Source: Terriglobia bacterium
GTDB lineage: Bacteria; Acidobacteriota; Terriglobia; Bryobacterales; Bryobacteraceae
DNA: 36,794 bases
Reading direction: 5' to 3'
NCBI GenBank assembly: GCA_025350105.1
Contig: JANXYJ010000142.1
Coordinates: 1 to 36,794, forward strand
Each line of letters opens with the position of its first letter. Position 1 is the stretch's first letter. This document shows, in pieces, positions 26,445 to 33,033 of this stretch. Under the pieces are notes generated by a model. It was not told the origin of the DNA and did not search any database. It saw nothing but the letters and a program-made list of their open reading frames with translations. The position numbers were made by a program, and so were the translations under genes.

Positions 26445-27194
26445 TTATAATTCCGCTAAACCACCATCCACGAACAACTCCACGCCCAACACATACGACG
26501 CGTCGTCGGACAGCAAAAACAGCGCGGCGCGGGCAATCTCGTCCGCGGTCCCAAAACGCTTCAGCGCAACGCTCTGCGCCATGCCGTCCTTCATCTGCTG
26601 AATCGCTTCAGCGGGCATACCAGTCTTGCTCAAAATCGGCGTATCGATAGGCCCGGGGCTGATGGTGTTCACGCGAATGCGCCGGCCCACCAGGTCTGCA
26701 GTCAGCGTTCGCCCAAAACTGCGCACCGCTGCTTTGGTCGCCGCGTAAACTGACCCGTTGGCAAAGCCCTTTTTGCTGGCAACCGAGGCGTTCAACAAAA
26801 TCGCGCTGCCATCGGGCATCAGCGGCAGCGCCTTTTGCACAGTAAAGTACAGGCCCTTCACGTTGGTGTTGAATTGAGCGTCAAACATCTCCTCGGTCAC
26901 CTGCTCCACTGGCGCAAATTTGCCAATGCCGGCGTTGGCGAACAAAACGTCGATGCGCCCGTATTTGGCGCGGATCTGCTCCATGAGTTTCGTCGTCTCG
27001 GCCAACTTGCTGGCGTCGGCGGTGACGGCCAGGGCCGCGTCGCCCAGTTCTTTCTGCGCGGCGGCCACGTTGGCGACGCTCTGTCCGGTGACAATCACCT
27101 GCGCGCCTTCTTGCTGGAATAATTTGGCGGTGGCCAAGCCTATACCCGTGGTGCCTCCGGTAATCAGTGCGATCTTGTTCTGAAGTTTGCTCAT
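26445..27194 (-). CDS. Short-chain dehydrogenase/reductase (SDR)
   Basis: The protein has 249 residues of the classical SDR family. The Rossmann glycine motif is TGGTTGIG (12-19), NAG lies at 87-89, a Ser region is ASVAS (about 136-140), and the catalytic pair is Y150 and K154 in VYAATK. NTISPGPIDTP follows. The sequence VIVTGQS after strand two lacks the acidic residue typical of NAD specificity, so NADPH is a little more likely. The substrate is unknown. I chose the ATG at 27194 (MSKLQNKIALITGG). It is divergent from the next gene with only nine bases between starts, and convergent with the flavoprotein gene. Confidence 0.93.
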   Translation of the reverse strand: MSKLQNKIALITGGTTGIGLATAKLFQQEGAQVIVTGQSVANVAAAQKELGDAALAVTADASKLAETTKLMEQIRAKYGRIDVLFANAGIGKFAPVEQVTEEMFDAQFNTNVKGLYFTVQKALPLMPDGSAILLNASVASKKGFANGSVYAATKAAVRSFGRTLTADLVGRRIRVNTISPGPIDTPILSKTGMPAEAIQQMKDGMAQSVALKRFGTADEIARAALFLLSDDASYVLGVELFVDGGLAEL

Positions 27195-27203
27195 ACGTCT
27201 ATT

Positions 27204-27737
27204 ATGGTTGCAGACGGAGTCATGCTTGACAGCCCGGCCCAAATAATCGCACCACCGCAGTTTATGCCGCCAGTTACCTCACCTCAGCGAACACCGCAAC
27301 AAGCGATGGTCAATTTGTTTGCCCAACTGGCCAAGCGGCGTTTGCCAGAACTGCTGAAACTGAAAAGCGCCGAACATATTTACGATCCGGTTGCAGGAAA
27401 GCAGCCCGGCAAATTCATCGTCTACACGGGAAATGACGGCGGTAAAGAAGTGGTGATCGATAAAGTAAAGAAGACCGTCCAGCCCTATGTGGCGATTGAG
27501 CGCTTCGTTGCCGAGGAACGCATCCAGTCCTACATCATCGACCCCGGGCTGCTGCCCATCGTCAAAGCCATTTTGACGGACGCCCGCGGCTGCCGTTTTC
27601 TGTACACCCGGAAGCTCAGTGGCGCTCCGGATATTTTTGCCGATGTCGACGGGTTCGGTCTGCGCATTACCCTCAGCGAAAATCCACGCACCCAGGAAAC
27701 CGAACTCACCTGGGAGTGCCTCTACGGGGTTCTCTAA
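27204..27737 (+). CDS. Unrecognised cytoplasmic protein
   Basis: The protein has 177 residues. I do not recognise a family. It has a proline-rich N-terminus (PPQFMPPVTSPQRTPQQAM), then a helical part (NLFAQLAKRRLPELLKLKS) and a mixed alpha/beta region with GKFIVYTGNDGG, LPIVKAILTDARGCRFLY, DIFADVDGFGLRITL and TELTWECLYGVL. No signal peptide or membrane span is seen. The ATG at 27204 lies only nine bases from the start of the divergent SDR, so it may begin later (ATG at 27222 or 27264). MsrB follows three bases after the stop, so the two are very likely co-transcribed. Confidence 0.65.
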   Translation: MVADGVMLDSPAQIIAPPQFMPPVTSPQRTPQQAMVNLFAQLAKRRLPELLKLKSAEHIYDPVAGKQPGKFIVYTGNDGGKEVVIDKVKKTVQPYVAIERFVAEERIQSYIIDPGLLPIVKAILTDARGCRFLYTRKLSGAPDIFADVDGFGLRITLSENPRTQETELTWECLYGVL

Positions 27738-27740
27738 CTC

Positions 27741-28319
27741 ATGCAGGCAGTCGGCCAAAGCACATCGCGCCGCGGTTGGTTGACGGCAGTTCCGCTGGGA
27801 ATCGGCGGCGCGGCGGGTATCTATTGGCTGCTGGGAAAATCTTTTGGCGAAACCAACTACGATCCAGCACAAGTCATCACCATGATTCAGTTTGACGATG
27901 CCGGCAAGCGCTTGGGGCCGTTGGCGGCGCACAAAGTGTTTCGCACGGACGCGAAGTGGCGCGATAAACTAAGCGCCCAGCAATTTTTCTCCACCCGCCG
28001 CGGCACCACCGACACGCCTTTCACCGGTACGTATTATCAACTGCATGACGCCGGCTTGTATCGCTGCATTTGTTGCGCCACGGCGTTGTTCAGCTCGCAA
28101 TCCAAATTTGATTCGAGCACCGGCTGGCCCGCTTTCTGGCTGCCGCTGGCCGCGGAAAACATCACCACGAAGGAGGACCGCAGCCTACCGGAACCGCGCA
28201 CCGAAGTTCTGTGCCGTTTGTGCGACGCGCACCTGGGCCACGTTTTCGACGACGGCCCACCGCCCACCGGTTTGCGTTATTGCATTAATGAATCGGCTTT
28301 GCGGTTTGTGGCGGCATAG
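27741..28319 (+). CDS. msrB: Peptide-methionine (R)-S-oxide reductase MsrB, exported
   Basis: The protein has 192 residues. A twin-arginine-like leader (STSRRGWLTAVPLGIGGAAG, R10 and R11) precedes the MsrB domain, so it is probably exported or membrane-anchored. The zinc site is two Cys pairs, C109/C112 in RCICC and C158/C161 in LCRLC. The active region is HLGHVFDDGPPPTGLRYCIN with the catalytic C181. A resolving Cys at the usual upstream position is not obvious; C111 next to the zinc site is an unlikely substitute. The enzyme repairs methionine-R-sulfoxide in oxidised proteins. It overlaps closely with the unrecognised gene upstream; a noncoding stretch of about 200 bases follows before the adaptor gene. 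Confidence 0.93.
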   Translation: MQAVGQSTSRRGWLTAVPLGIGGAAGIYWLLGKSFGETNYDPAQVITMIQFDDAGKRLGPLAAHKVFRTDAKWRDKLSAQQFFSTRRGTTDTPFTGTYYQLHDAGLYRCICCATALFSSQSKFDSSTGWPAFWLPLAAENITTKEDRSLPEPRTEVLCRLCDAHLGHVFDDGPPPTGLRYCINESALRFVAA

Positions 28320-28427
28320 GGACCCACCGTGTAACCAACGCCGCGCGACATGCGCCACGTTATGGAGGCTTTTGAACGCCCGGGTACCCTACAGCAGTAC
28401 TGGCGGCCCTATCCCATCCGGCAGGGC

Positions 28428-28454
28428 TTGTTTCCGGTGCATGGAAGGTATACT
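28428..28454 (+). promoter_or_regulatory. Possible promoter for the adaptor-atp gene run
   Basis: TTGTTT (28428-28433) and TATACT (28449-28454) are 15 bases apart, slightly short of the ideal 17. They lie 64 bases before the GTG of the adaptor gene in the only sizeable gap upstream. The -10 is good and the -35 weak. Confidence 0.3.
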
Positions 28455-28518
28455 GGAGCTTACAATCAATTCCACTACGCGGCACGCGTAGATCATTAGG
28501 TAAGGCAAATAGACTAGC

Positions 28519-29913
28519 GTGAATTCTCAACCCGACTTCTTCCGCCGTGATCCGCAACTGAGCGCCAACGGCCAATTGTTTCGTCGTAACGTCGTTACGT
28601 CAGGTGCCAGTTCAGGCGTCAGGTCAGGTGTTAGGTCAGGCGTCAGGTCCGCCGGCGTGCTGCTGCTGGCAGTGGCGATTTTCGGCGTGCAAAGCTGCAC
28701 CAAAAGCTCCACCGACGCGCAGGATGCTGACAAGGGCGGCGGCAAGAAGGGCGGCAAAAAGAAGGGCGGCAAGGGCGGCGATTTCGGCCCGGTTCCGGTG
28801 GTGGCCGTAAAGTCCATCGCAAAAGATATGCCGATTGAGATGACCGCCGTGGGCAACGTGGAAGCCTACTCGACGGTTTCGGTGCGTCCCCAGGTGAGCG
28901 GCCAGCTGCAAGAGGTCTTCGTCGAAGATGGCCAGTACATTAGGAAGAACCAGAAGCTGTTTCAGATCGATCCAAAACCCCTGCAAGCCCAGGTGGCGCA
29001 GGTGGAAGCCACGCTTTCGCGGGATCGCGCTCAACTGAGCCAGGTGACGGCAAACCTGGCCCGCGATGTGGCGAACGAAAAATATGCCCGCGAACAGGCC
29101 ACCCGCTATGCGACCTTGTTCAAGGAAGGCGTGGTTTCCCGCGACGATCAGGATCGCTTCGCCGCCAGCGCGGACGCGCTCAGCCAATCGGTGGCCGCCG
29201 ACAAAGCCAGCATCGAAAGCGCCCAGGCACAAATCCAGGCGGATGATGCCAGCTTGTCCAACATCAAACTCCAACTGGGTTACACCACCATCTACTCGCC
29301 GATTGAAGGGCGCGCCGGTAACGTCACCATCAAAGCCGGCAACATTATCACCGCCAACCAGACCGAGTTGCTGTCGATTGCCCAGGTATCGCCCATCTAC
29401 GTTACCTTCTCCATTCCCGAAGCCCGGCTGAGTGAAGTGCAGCGCTACATGTCGGGCAGCAAGCTCCCGGTGGAGGCCAACACCCAGGATGACGTGAAAC
29501 CGGAAGTGGGCGCGCTCACTTTCGTCGACAACAACGTGGATTCCACCACCGGCACCATTAAATTGAAAGGCACGTTTGCCAACGGAAAACGCTCCTTGTG
29601 GCCCGGCGAATATGTGAACGTAGTGCTGAAGCTTTCCACGCTGCACAATGCCGTGGTGGTGCCCAATGCGGCCATGCAAACCGGGCAGGACGGAACGTAT
29701 CTTTACGTGATTGGTGACGATCGCCACGCGCAGGTTCGCCCCGTGGTGGTGGGCATGCGCCGCGACCCGGACCTGGTCATCGAAAAAGGCCTGGAAGCTG
29801 GGGAAACGGTGGTGACCGAGGGCCAGTTGCGTTTGGCTCCCGGCAGCCTGGTACAACTTCCCGGCGAAAATCCTGGCGGACGCGGCGGCGCGGGCAAGAA
29901 AAAGCAGACCTAA
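28519..29913 (+). CDS. RND-type periplasmic adaptor (membrane fusion protein)
   Basis: The protein has 464 residues and belongs to the AcrA/MexA family. The N-terminus has a hydrophobic anchor (about 45-57) ending at a Cys (C60, GVQSC), which may be a poor lipobox. A Gly/Lys-rich linker (KGGGKKGGKKKGGKGGDF) follows. The lipoyl half (SVRPQVSGQLQEVFVEDGQY), a coiled-coil hairpin (about 155-260) and the second lipoyl half (GYTTIYSPIEGRAGN) are intact, then the beta-barrel and the membrane-proximal part with VVVPNAAMQTGQDGTYLYV. Such adaptors join an RND pump to an outer-membrane channel. No pump or TolC gene adjoins it; atpZ starts five bases after the stop. The start is a GTG. Confidence 0.92.
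   Translation: MNSQPDFFRRDPQLSANGQLFRRNVVTSGASSGVRSGVRSGVRSAGVLLLAVAIFGVQSCTKSSTDAQDADKGGGKKGGKKKGGKGGDFGPVPVVAVKSIAKDMPIEMTAVGNVEAYSTVSVRPQVSGQLQEVFVEDGQYIRKNQKLFQIDPKPLQAQVAQVEATLSRDRAQLSQVTANLARDVANEKYAREQATRYATLFKEGVVSRDDQDRFAASADALSQSVAADKASIESAQAQIQADDASLSNIKLQLGYTTIYSPIEGRAGNVTIKAGNIITANQTELLSIAQVSPIYVTFSIPEARLSEVQRYMSGSKLPVEANTQDDVKPEVGALTFVDNNVDSTTGTIKLKGTFANGKRSLWPGEYVNVVLKLSTLHNAVVVPNAAMQTGQDGTYLYVIGDDRHAQVRPVVVGMRRDPDLVIEKGLEAGETVVTEGQLRLAPGSLVQLPGENPGGRGGAGKKKQT
28612..28647. repeat. 12-bp in-frame tandem repeat (SGVR x3)
   Basis: Three 12-bp units, TCAGGCGTCAGG, TCAGGTGTTAGG and TCAGGCGTCAGG, lie head to tail inside the adaptor gene and encode SGVR three times just before its membrane anchor. 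The repeated Arg would add positive charge at the cytoplasmic side of the signal/anchor. Confidence 0.85.
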
Positions 29914-29918
29914 ACGCC

Positions 29919-30152
29919 TTGGCTGGCAAAGTTAGTAAAAAGCCCGATGGTTTTATGGCGACGGCGGCGCGCTACACCGCCATCGCAATGACCTTGCCCG
30001 CGGCCGTCTTTGCCGGCTGGTTGGTTGGCAAAATGCTCGATTCCTGGCTGCACACAACGTATTTGTACATTGTGTTTTTGATCCTGGGCGTCATCGCTGG
30101 TTTCTATGAACTGATCCGCCAGCTGATGCGCGACATGAATAGCAAAACCTGA
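29919..30152 (+). CDS. atpZ: AtpZ/AtpI-like ATP synthase accessory membrane protein
   Basis: The protein has 77 residues with two membrane spans: about 19-38 (AIAMTLPAAVFAGWLVGKML) and 47-63 (YLYIVFLILGVIAGFYE). The basic-aromatic start followed by TLPAAVFAGWLVG, a W-x(n)-T-T linker and GVIAGFYELIR match the small AtpZ family encoded before atpI and atpB. AtpZ and AtpI are thought to help in assembly or Mg/Ca uptake for the Fo sector. The TTG at 29919 starts five bases after the adaptor stop; an ATG at 29955 (MATAARY) is the alternative, but the family usually has residues before ARY. The stop is inside a 12-bp duplication. Confidence 0.82.
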   Translation: MAGKVSKKPDGFMATAARYTAIAMTLPAAVFAGWLVGKMLDSWLHTTYLYIVFLILGVIAGFYELIRQLMRDMNSKT

Positions 30153-30167
30153 ATCAAAACCTGAATC
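30144..30167. repeat. 12-bp tandem duplication spanning the atpZ stop codon
   Basis: AAAACCTGAATC occurs twice head to tail at 30144-30155 and 30156-30167. The first copy contains the atpZ stop (TGA 30150-30152), and the second puts another in-frame TGA four codons on. The atpI ATG begins one base after the second copy. Confidence 0.9.
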
Positions 30168-30168
30168 A

Positions 30169-30561
30169 ATGACCACCCTGCCCAATCTCGCCCTGGACCT
30201 GAACATCGGCCGCATTACCCGCTTTGCGCTGATTCTGGGCGCGGTGGGCACCATTACGGCCTTCGCTATCGCGGGTCCGCGCAACGCGGCTGGCTTTCTG
30301 GTGGGTGCGGCACTCTCGCTGATCACCATCCGTTCCTGGTTCAAACTTGCCAATAGCCTAGGAGCCGATGGCGGCCTTCCCGGCGGCGGCGCGGCGGCGT
30401 TTTTGGTGCTGCGCTATCTGCTGATCGCCGGGGCCGTGTATGCTACCATAAAAGTTCTGGGAAGCGCTCCGGTGGCCTTGATTTCCGGGCTATTGGTGTC
30501 TTTTGCCGCGGTTGTGCTGGAGCTTTTGTTCGGACTCGCCGGCCCCAAAACGTCCAAGTAA
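30169..30561 (+). CDS. atpI: ATP synthase subunit I (AtpI family)
   Basis: The protein has 130 residues with about four membrane spans (about 16-36, 40-58, 78-95 and 99-123). The pattern RFALILGAVGTI, then NAAGFLVGAALSLITIRSWF, is that of the ATP-synt_I family encoded ahead of the Fo genes. It probably assists c-ring assembly. It begins 16 bases after the atpZ stop. A 13-bp direct repeat sits between its stop and atpB. Family identity rests on position and layout more than on strong residues. Confidence 0.8.
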   Translation: MTTLPNLALDLNIGRITRFALILGAVGTITAFAIAGPRNAAGFLVGAALSLITIRSWFKLANSLGADGGLPGGGAAAFLVLRYLLIAGAVYATIKVLGSAPVALISGLLVSFAAVVLELLFGLAGPKTSK

Positions 30562-30572
30562 ACTGTCATTCT

Positions 30573-30600
30573 TTTCGTCGTAAATCATTTCGTCGTAAAT
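30573..30600. repeat. 13-bp direct repeat in the atpI-atpB gap
   Basis: TTTCGTCGTAAAT occurs at 30573-30585 and 30588-30600, so it fills most of the 43-base gap just before the atpB start (30605). Neither copy provides a Shine-Dalgarno sequence. A third copy of the core TTTCGTCGTAA occurs inside the adaptor gene near 28579. Confidence 0.8.
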
Positions 30601-30604
30601 TAAT

Positions 30605-31375
30605 ATGGAACACGAGCTCGGGCTCACAGCCCTGTTTAACAATTATCTCAGCGGTCCGGCCAACGCCGTGCTCAGCATGGTCAACATGAAGACCAGCGAT
30701 CGGCCGTGGGAAAACTGGCTGGTGATGGAGCTGCTAGTGGTGGCGCTGCTGGTGATCGCCGTGCTGGTGCTGCGTTCCCGCCTTTCGGTGGATAAGCCCG
30801 ACCCGCTGCAACACGTTTTTGAAATGCTATACGAGTTTTTCGAAAACACCATTCACGAAGTGGGCATCCATCATGGCGAAAAGTATCTGCCCTACATCGG
30901 CACCGTGTTCATTTTCATCTTGTCGATGAACCTGATCGGCATCATCCCGGCCTTTGAAGCGCCCACCATGGCCGCCTGGGTCCCCGCCGGTTTGGCCATC
31001 GTTACTTTCATCTATTTCAACTACACAGGCTTTCAGGCGCAGGGCATCCGGTACCTGGCGCATTTCGCTGGTCCGGTTCGCTTCCCGAATCCCATCGCGA
31101 ATGTGTTCATCATCCTGTTCATGTTGCCCATCGAAATTATCAGCACCTTTATCCGGCCGCTGTCACTAACGGTTCGTCTGTACGGCAACATGTTTGCGGG
31201 CGAGCAGGTGACCAACGTGTTCCTGGGCTTAACCAAACTGGTGATCCCGGTGATCTTCATGGGGCTGCACGTGTTTGTGTCCTTCGTGCAGGCGTATGTG
31301 TTCACCTTGTTGACGACGATTTACATCAGTGCAGCGACGTATCACGAGGATGAAGTGCAGGCCGAAGTCATTTAA
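30605..31375 (+). CDS. atpB: ATP synthase Fo subunit a
   Basis: The protein has 256 residues. It is the proton-channel subunit a, with five or six membrane spans. The helix with the essential arginine reads FIRPLSLTVRLYGNMFAGE, with R191 as the conserved Arg that faces the c-ring. NLIGIIPAFEAPT with the channel residues and the C-terminal VFVSFVQAYVFTLLTTIYIS are also typical. It would sit in the inner membrane next to the c-ring. It follows atpI, with no clear ribosome binding site beyond the local repeat. A 193-base gap with hairpin repeats separates it from atpE. Confidence 0.95.
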   Translation: MEHELGLTALFNNYLSGPANAVLSMVNMKTSDRPWENWLVMELLVVALLVIAVLVLRSRLSVDKPDPLQHVFEMLYEFFENTIHEVGIHHGEKYLPYIGTVFIFILSMNLIGIIPAFEAPTMAAWVPAGLAIVTFIYFNYTGFQAQGIRYLAHFAGPVRFPNPIANVFIILFMLPIEIISTFIRPLSLTVRLYGNMFAGEQVTNVFLGLTKLVIPVIFMGLHVFVSFVQAYVFTLLTTIYISAATYHEDEVQAEVI

Positions 31376-31401
31376 CGTAATTTCGCGCCACGACCAAAAT
31401 G

Positions 31402-31463
31402 GAGCCGCGACCGTGAGGAAGCGGTAGTTCAAAGTTTCTGAGCCGCGACCATGAGGAAGCGGT
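31402..31463. repeat. Two copies of a GNRA-like hairpin repeat between atpB and atpE
   Basis: Copies lie at 31402-31425 and 31440-31463. Copy one folds as CCGC-GA-CC-GTGA-GG-AA-GCGG: an outer four-base stem, an internal GA/AA mismatch, two C-G pairs and a GTGA tetraloop. Copy two is the same but with loop ATGA. A third copy follows atpE. They are 38 bases apart. The rest of the 193-base gap shows only the good AGGAG before atpE. Confidence 0.8.
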
Positions 31464-31568
31464 TGCAAGAATGCAGTACCCGCTCAATGTGAGCCACCGG
31501 GCCCCCCGGCGACGGCTGGAACCACCGCCTGAGCGCAATTTATGGAAGCAGAAAGAGGAGTCTAAAAG

Positions 31569-31871
31569 ATGCGTTTGAAAATGTTGGTAATTCTTGCTCT
31601 GTTCTTGTTGGTGGCCGCCAGCCCCGTGTTTGCCCAAGGCAGCTCCACCGGGATCAGCGACAACGGACTTCGGTTCGTGGGCGCTGCCATCGGTATGGCC
31701 ATCGCGTCCGGATTGTGCGGACTCGGCCAAGGTAAAGCGGTATCCAGTGCGGCGGAAGCCGTGGCCCGCAACCCAGCCGCCCGCGCCGGTATCCAAACCT
31801 TGTTGGTGCTGGGCTTGGCGTTTATCGAATCGCTGGCCATCTTCACCCTTTTGATTATCTTTGTAAAATAG
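31569..31871 (+). CDS. atpE: ATP synthase Fo subunit c, with signal-like leader
   Basis: The protein has 100 residues. The last 75 are a standard c-subunit hairpin: span one (about 33-52), the polar loop AVARNPAA, then span two with the ion-binding E87 in LGLAFIESLAIF. Q54 in GLGQG and S88 after the Glu occupy places used in Na+-binding rings, but the following Thr and Tyr are Leu and Phe here, so proton use is more likely. The first 22 residues (MRLKMLVILALFLLVAASPV, then FA) look like a cleavable signal peptide, unusual for c subunits but seen in some phyla. AGGAG precedes the ATG by eight bases. A terminator follows. Confidence 0.95.
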   Translation: MRLKMLVILALFLLVAASPVFAQGSSTGISDNGLRFVGAAIGMAIASGLCGLGQGKAVSSAAEAVARNPAARAGIQTLLVLGLAFIESLAIFTLLIIFVK

Positions 31872-31886
31872 GTGAACTCTAGCACC

Positions 31887-31910
31887 AAGCCGCGACCGTA
31901 AGGGAGCGGA
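31887..31910. repeat. Third copy of the GNRA-like hairpin repeat, after atpE
   Basis: This copy folds as CCGC-GA-CC-GTAA-GG-GA-GCGG. Here the internal mismatch is GA opposite GA, a classic tandem sheared G-A motif, capped by a GTAA (GNRA) loop. It lies just after the atpE stop and before the terminator. Confidence 0.8.
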
Positions 31911-31918
31911 GAAGCACA

Positions 31919-31948
31919 ACGGGGCGGGCTTAAAGCCGCCCCGTTTTT
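31919..31948 (+). terminator. Rho-independent terminator after atpE
   Basis: ACGGGGCGG (31919-31927) pairs perfectly with CCGCCCCGT (31936-31944) around an eight-base loop, followed by a T run. A second CCCGCCCCGT at 31968-31977 could pair with the same upstream arm and is also followed by T residues, so two alternative stems exist. It should end the atp transcript before the aldolase gene. Confidence 0.8.
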
Positions 31949-32009
31949 ACGAGAAACGGGCGCCAAACCCGCCCCGTTTTCTGTTTTCATCAAACACATA
32001 AAGGCACTC

Positions 32010-32897
32010 ATGTTTAAGCTGACAGGCATTCTCCCTCCCATCGCCACTCCGTTCGATCATGCGGGCGAACTCTACAAGGTTAAAGTTCAGCATAACGTCG
32101 AAAAATGGAATAAAACAGGACTGGCCGGTTACGTCGTCTGCGGATCCACCGGCGAAAGCGTCTACCTCACTACTGAGGAAAAGTTGAAGCTGTGGGATTG
32201 GGTGGCCGAATACGCGGCATCGGATAAAATACTGGTGGCCGGCACCGGCATGGAAAGCGTCCGCGAAACCGTCACCCTGTGCAACGCTGCGGCGGAGCGC
32301 GGCTACAAAGCCGCCATGGTCCGCACGCCTTTTTATTACAAAGGGCTCCTGAATAACGTAAATGCCCAGGTCCTGTATTTCCGCACCGTGGCCGATCAAA
32401 GCAAAATTCCGCTGATGATCTACAACTGGCCGCAGGTCACCGGCATCGATATTGCCGCCGAAGCGGTGGTCTTGCTTTCCCAGCACCCTAACATCTTTGC
32501 CATCAAAGAAAGCTCCGGCAACTTGGAGAAGATGATCCAGATGATCAAGGATGTGAAGCCCGGCTTTCAAGTGCTTACCGGCTCCGCGCCCATTCTTTCG
32601 CCGTCGCTTTCGGTGGGTTGCGCCGGTGCCGTGCTGGCATTCGCCAACGCCGCGCCGTATTCAGTGGTAACCATTTGGGAAGCCCACCGCTCGCGCGAAA
32701 TCCCCGCGGCCATGGACTGGCAGAATCGCATCCTGCGCGCCGCTCAACTGGTGACCGTGAAATACGGAGTCCCAGGTCTGAAACACGCCATGGATCTGAA
32801 CGGTTACTATGGCGGTCCACCGCGTTTACCGCTGACAGTGATCGGTGCGGAAGCCAAAGCAGAAATTGAAGCGGCGTTCGACGGCTTGAAAGGCTGA
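32010..32897 (+). CDS. DapA-superfamily aldolase, probable 4-hydroxy-2-oxoglutarate aldolase-like
   Basis: The protein has 295 residues with a TIM-barrel class I aldolase fold. Catalytic residues are the Schiff-base K166 (AIKESSG), Y138 (IYNWP) and GSTGES (45-50). Compared with DapA, several stretches match the human mitochondrial enzyme HOGA1 better, from memory: AAMVRTPFYYKG, the run ending VVLLSQHPNIF, FQVLTGSA, and GVPGLKHAMDLNGYYGGPPR. I therefore prefer a 4-hydroxy-2-oxoglutarate or related pyruvate-aldol reaction (hydroxyproline/proline breakdown) over lysine synthesis; this is inference. AAAGG lies five bases before the ATG. It stands alone between the atp terminator and a convergent kinase. 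Confidence 0.85.
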   Translation: MFKLTGILPPIATPFDHAGELYKVKVQHNVEKWNKTGLAGYVVCGSTGESVYLTTEEKLKLWDWVAEYAASDKILVAGTGMESVRETVTLCNAAAERGYKAAMVRTPFYYKGLLNNVNAQVLYFRTVADQSKIPLMIYNWPQVTGIDIAAEAVVLLSQHPNIFAIKESSGNLEKMIQMIKDVKPGFQVLTGSAPILSPSLSVGCAGAVLAFANAAPYSVVTIWEAHRSREIPAAMDWQNRILRAAQLVTVKYGVPGLKHAMDLNGYYGGPPRLPLTVIGAEAKAEIEAAFDGLKG

Positions 32898-32911
32898 CGG
32901 CTTAAAGGCAG
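32881..32911. repeat. About 16-bp duplication spanning the aldolase stop codon
   Basis: ACGGCTTGAAAGGCTG (32881-32896) is followed at once by ACGGCTTAAAGGCAG (32897-32911), the same sequence with one base lost and two changed. The aldolase TGA lies at the junction (32895-32897). Confidence 0.7.
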
Positions 32912-33033
32912 ACATTGTGCCATTTAACGCACAAGCGGAGCGGCCATCATGGAGGAAATCAAAGCCGGAACCGATGCCTCTATCTCGGCCCAGCAGGAGG
33001 ACTGCAACTTTTCCGTGAATCTCGGCCAACCGT

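Noticed and set aside
28690-28701. Lipoprotein signal of the adaptor (GVQSC)
   Set aside because: Gln at the -2 position is a poor lipobox fit; kept only as a possibility.
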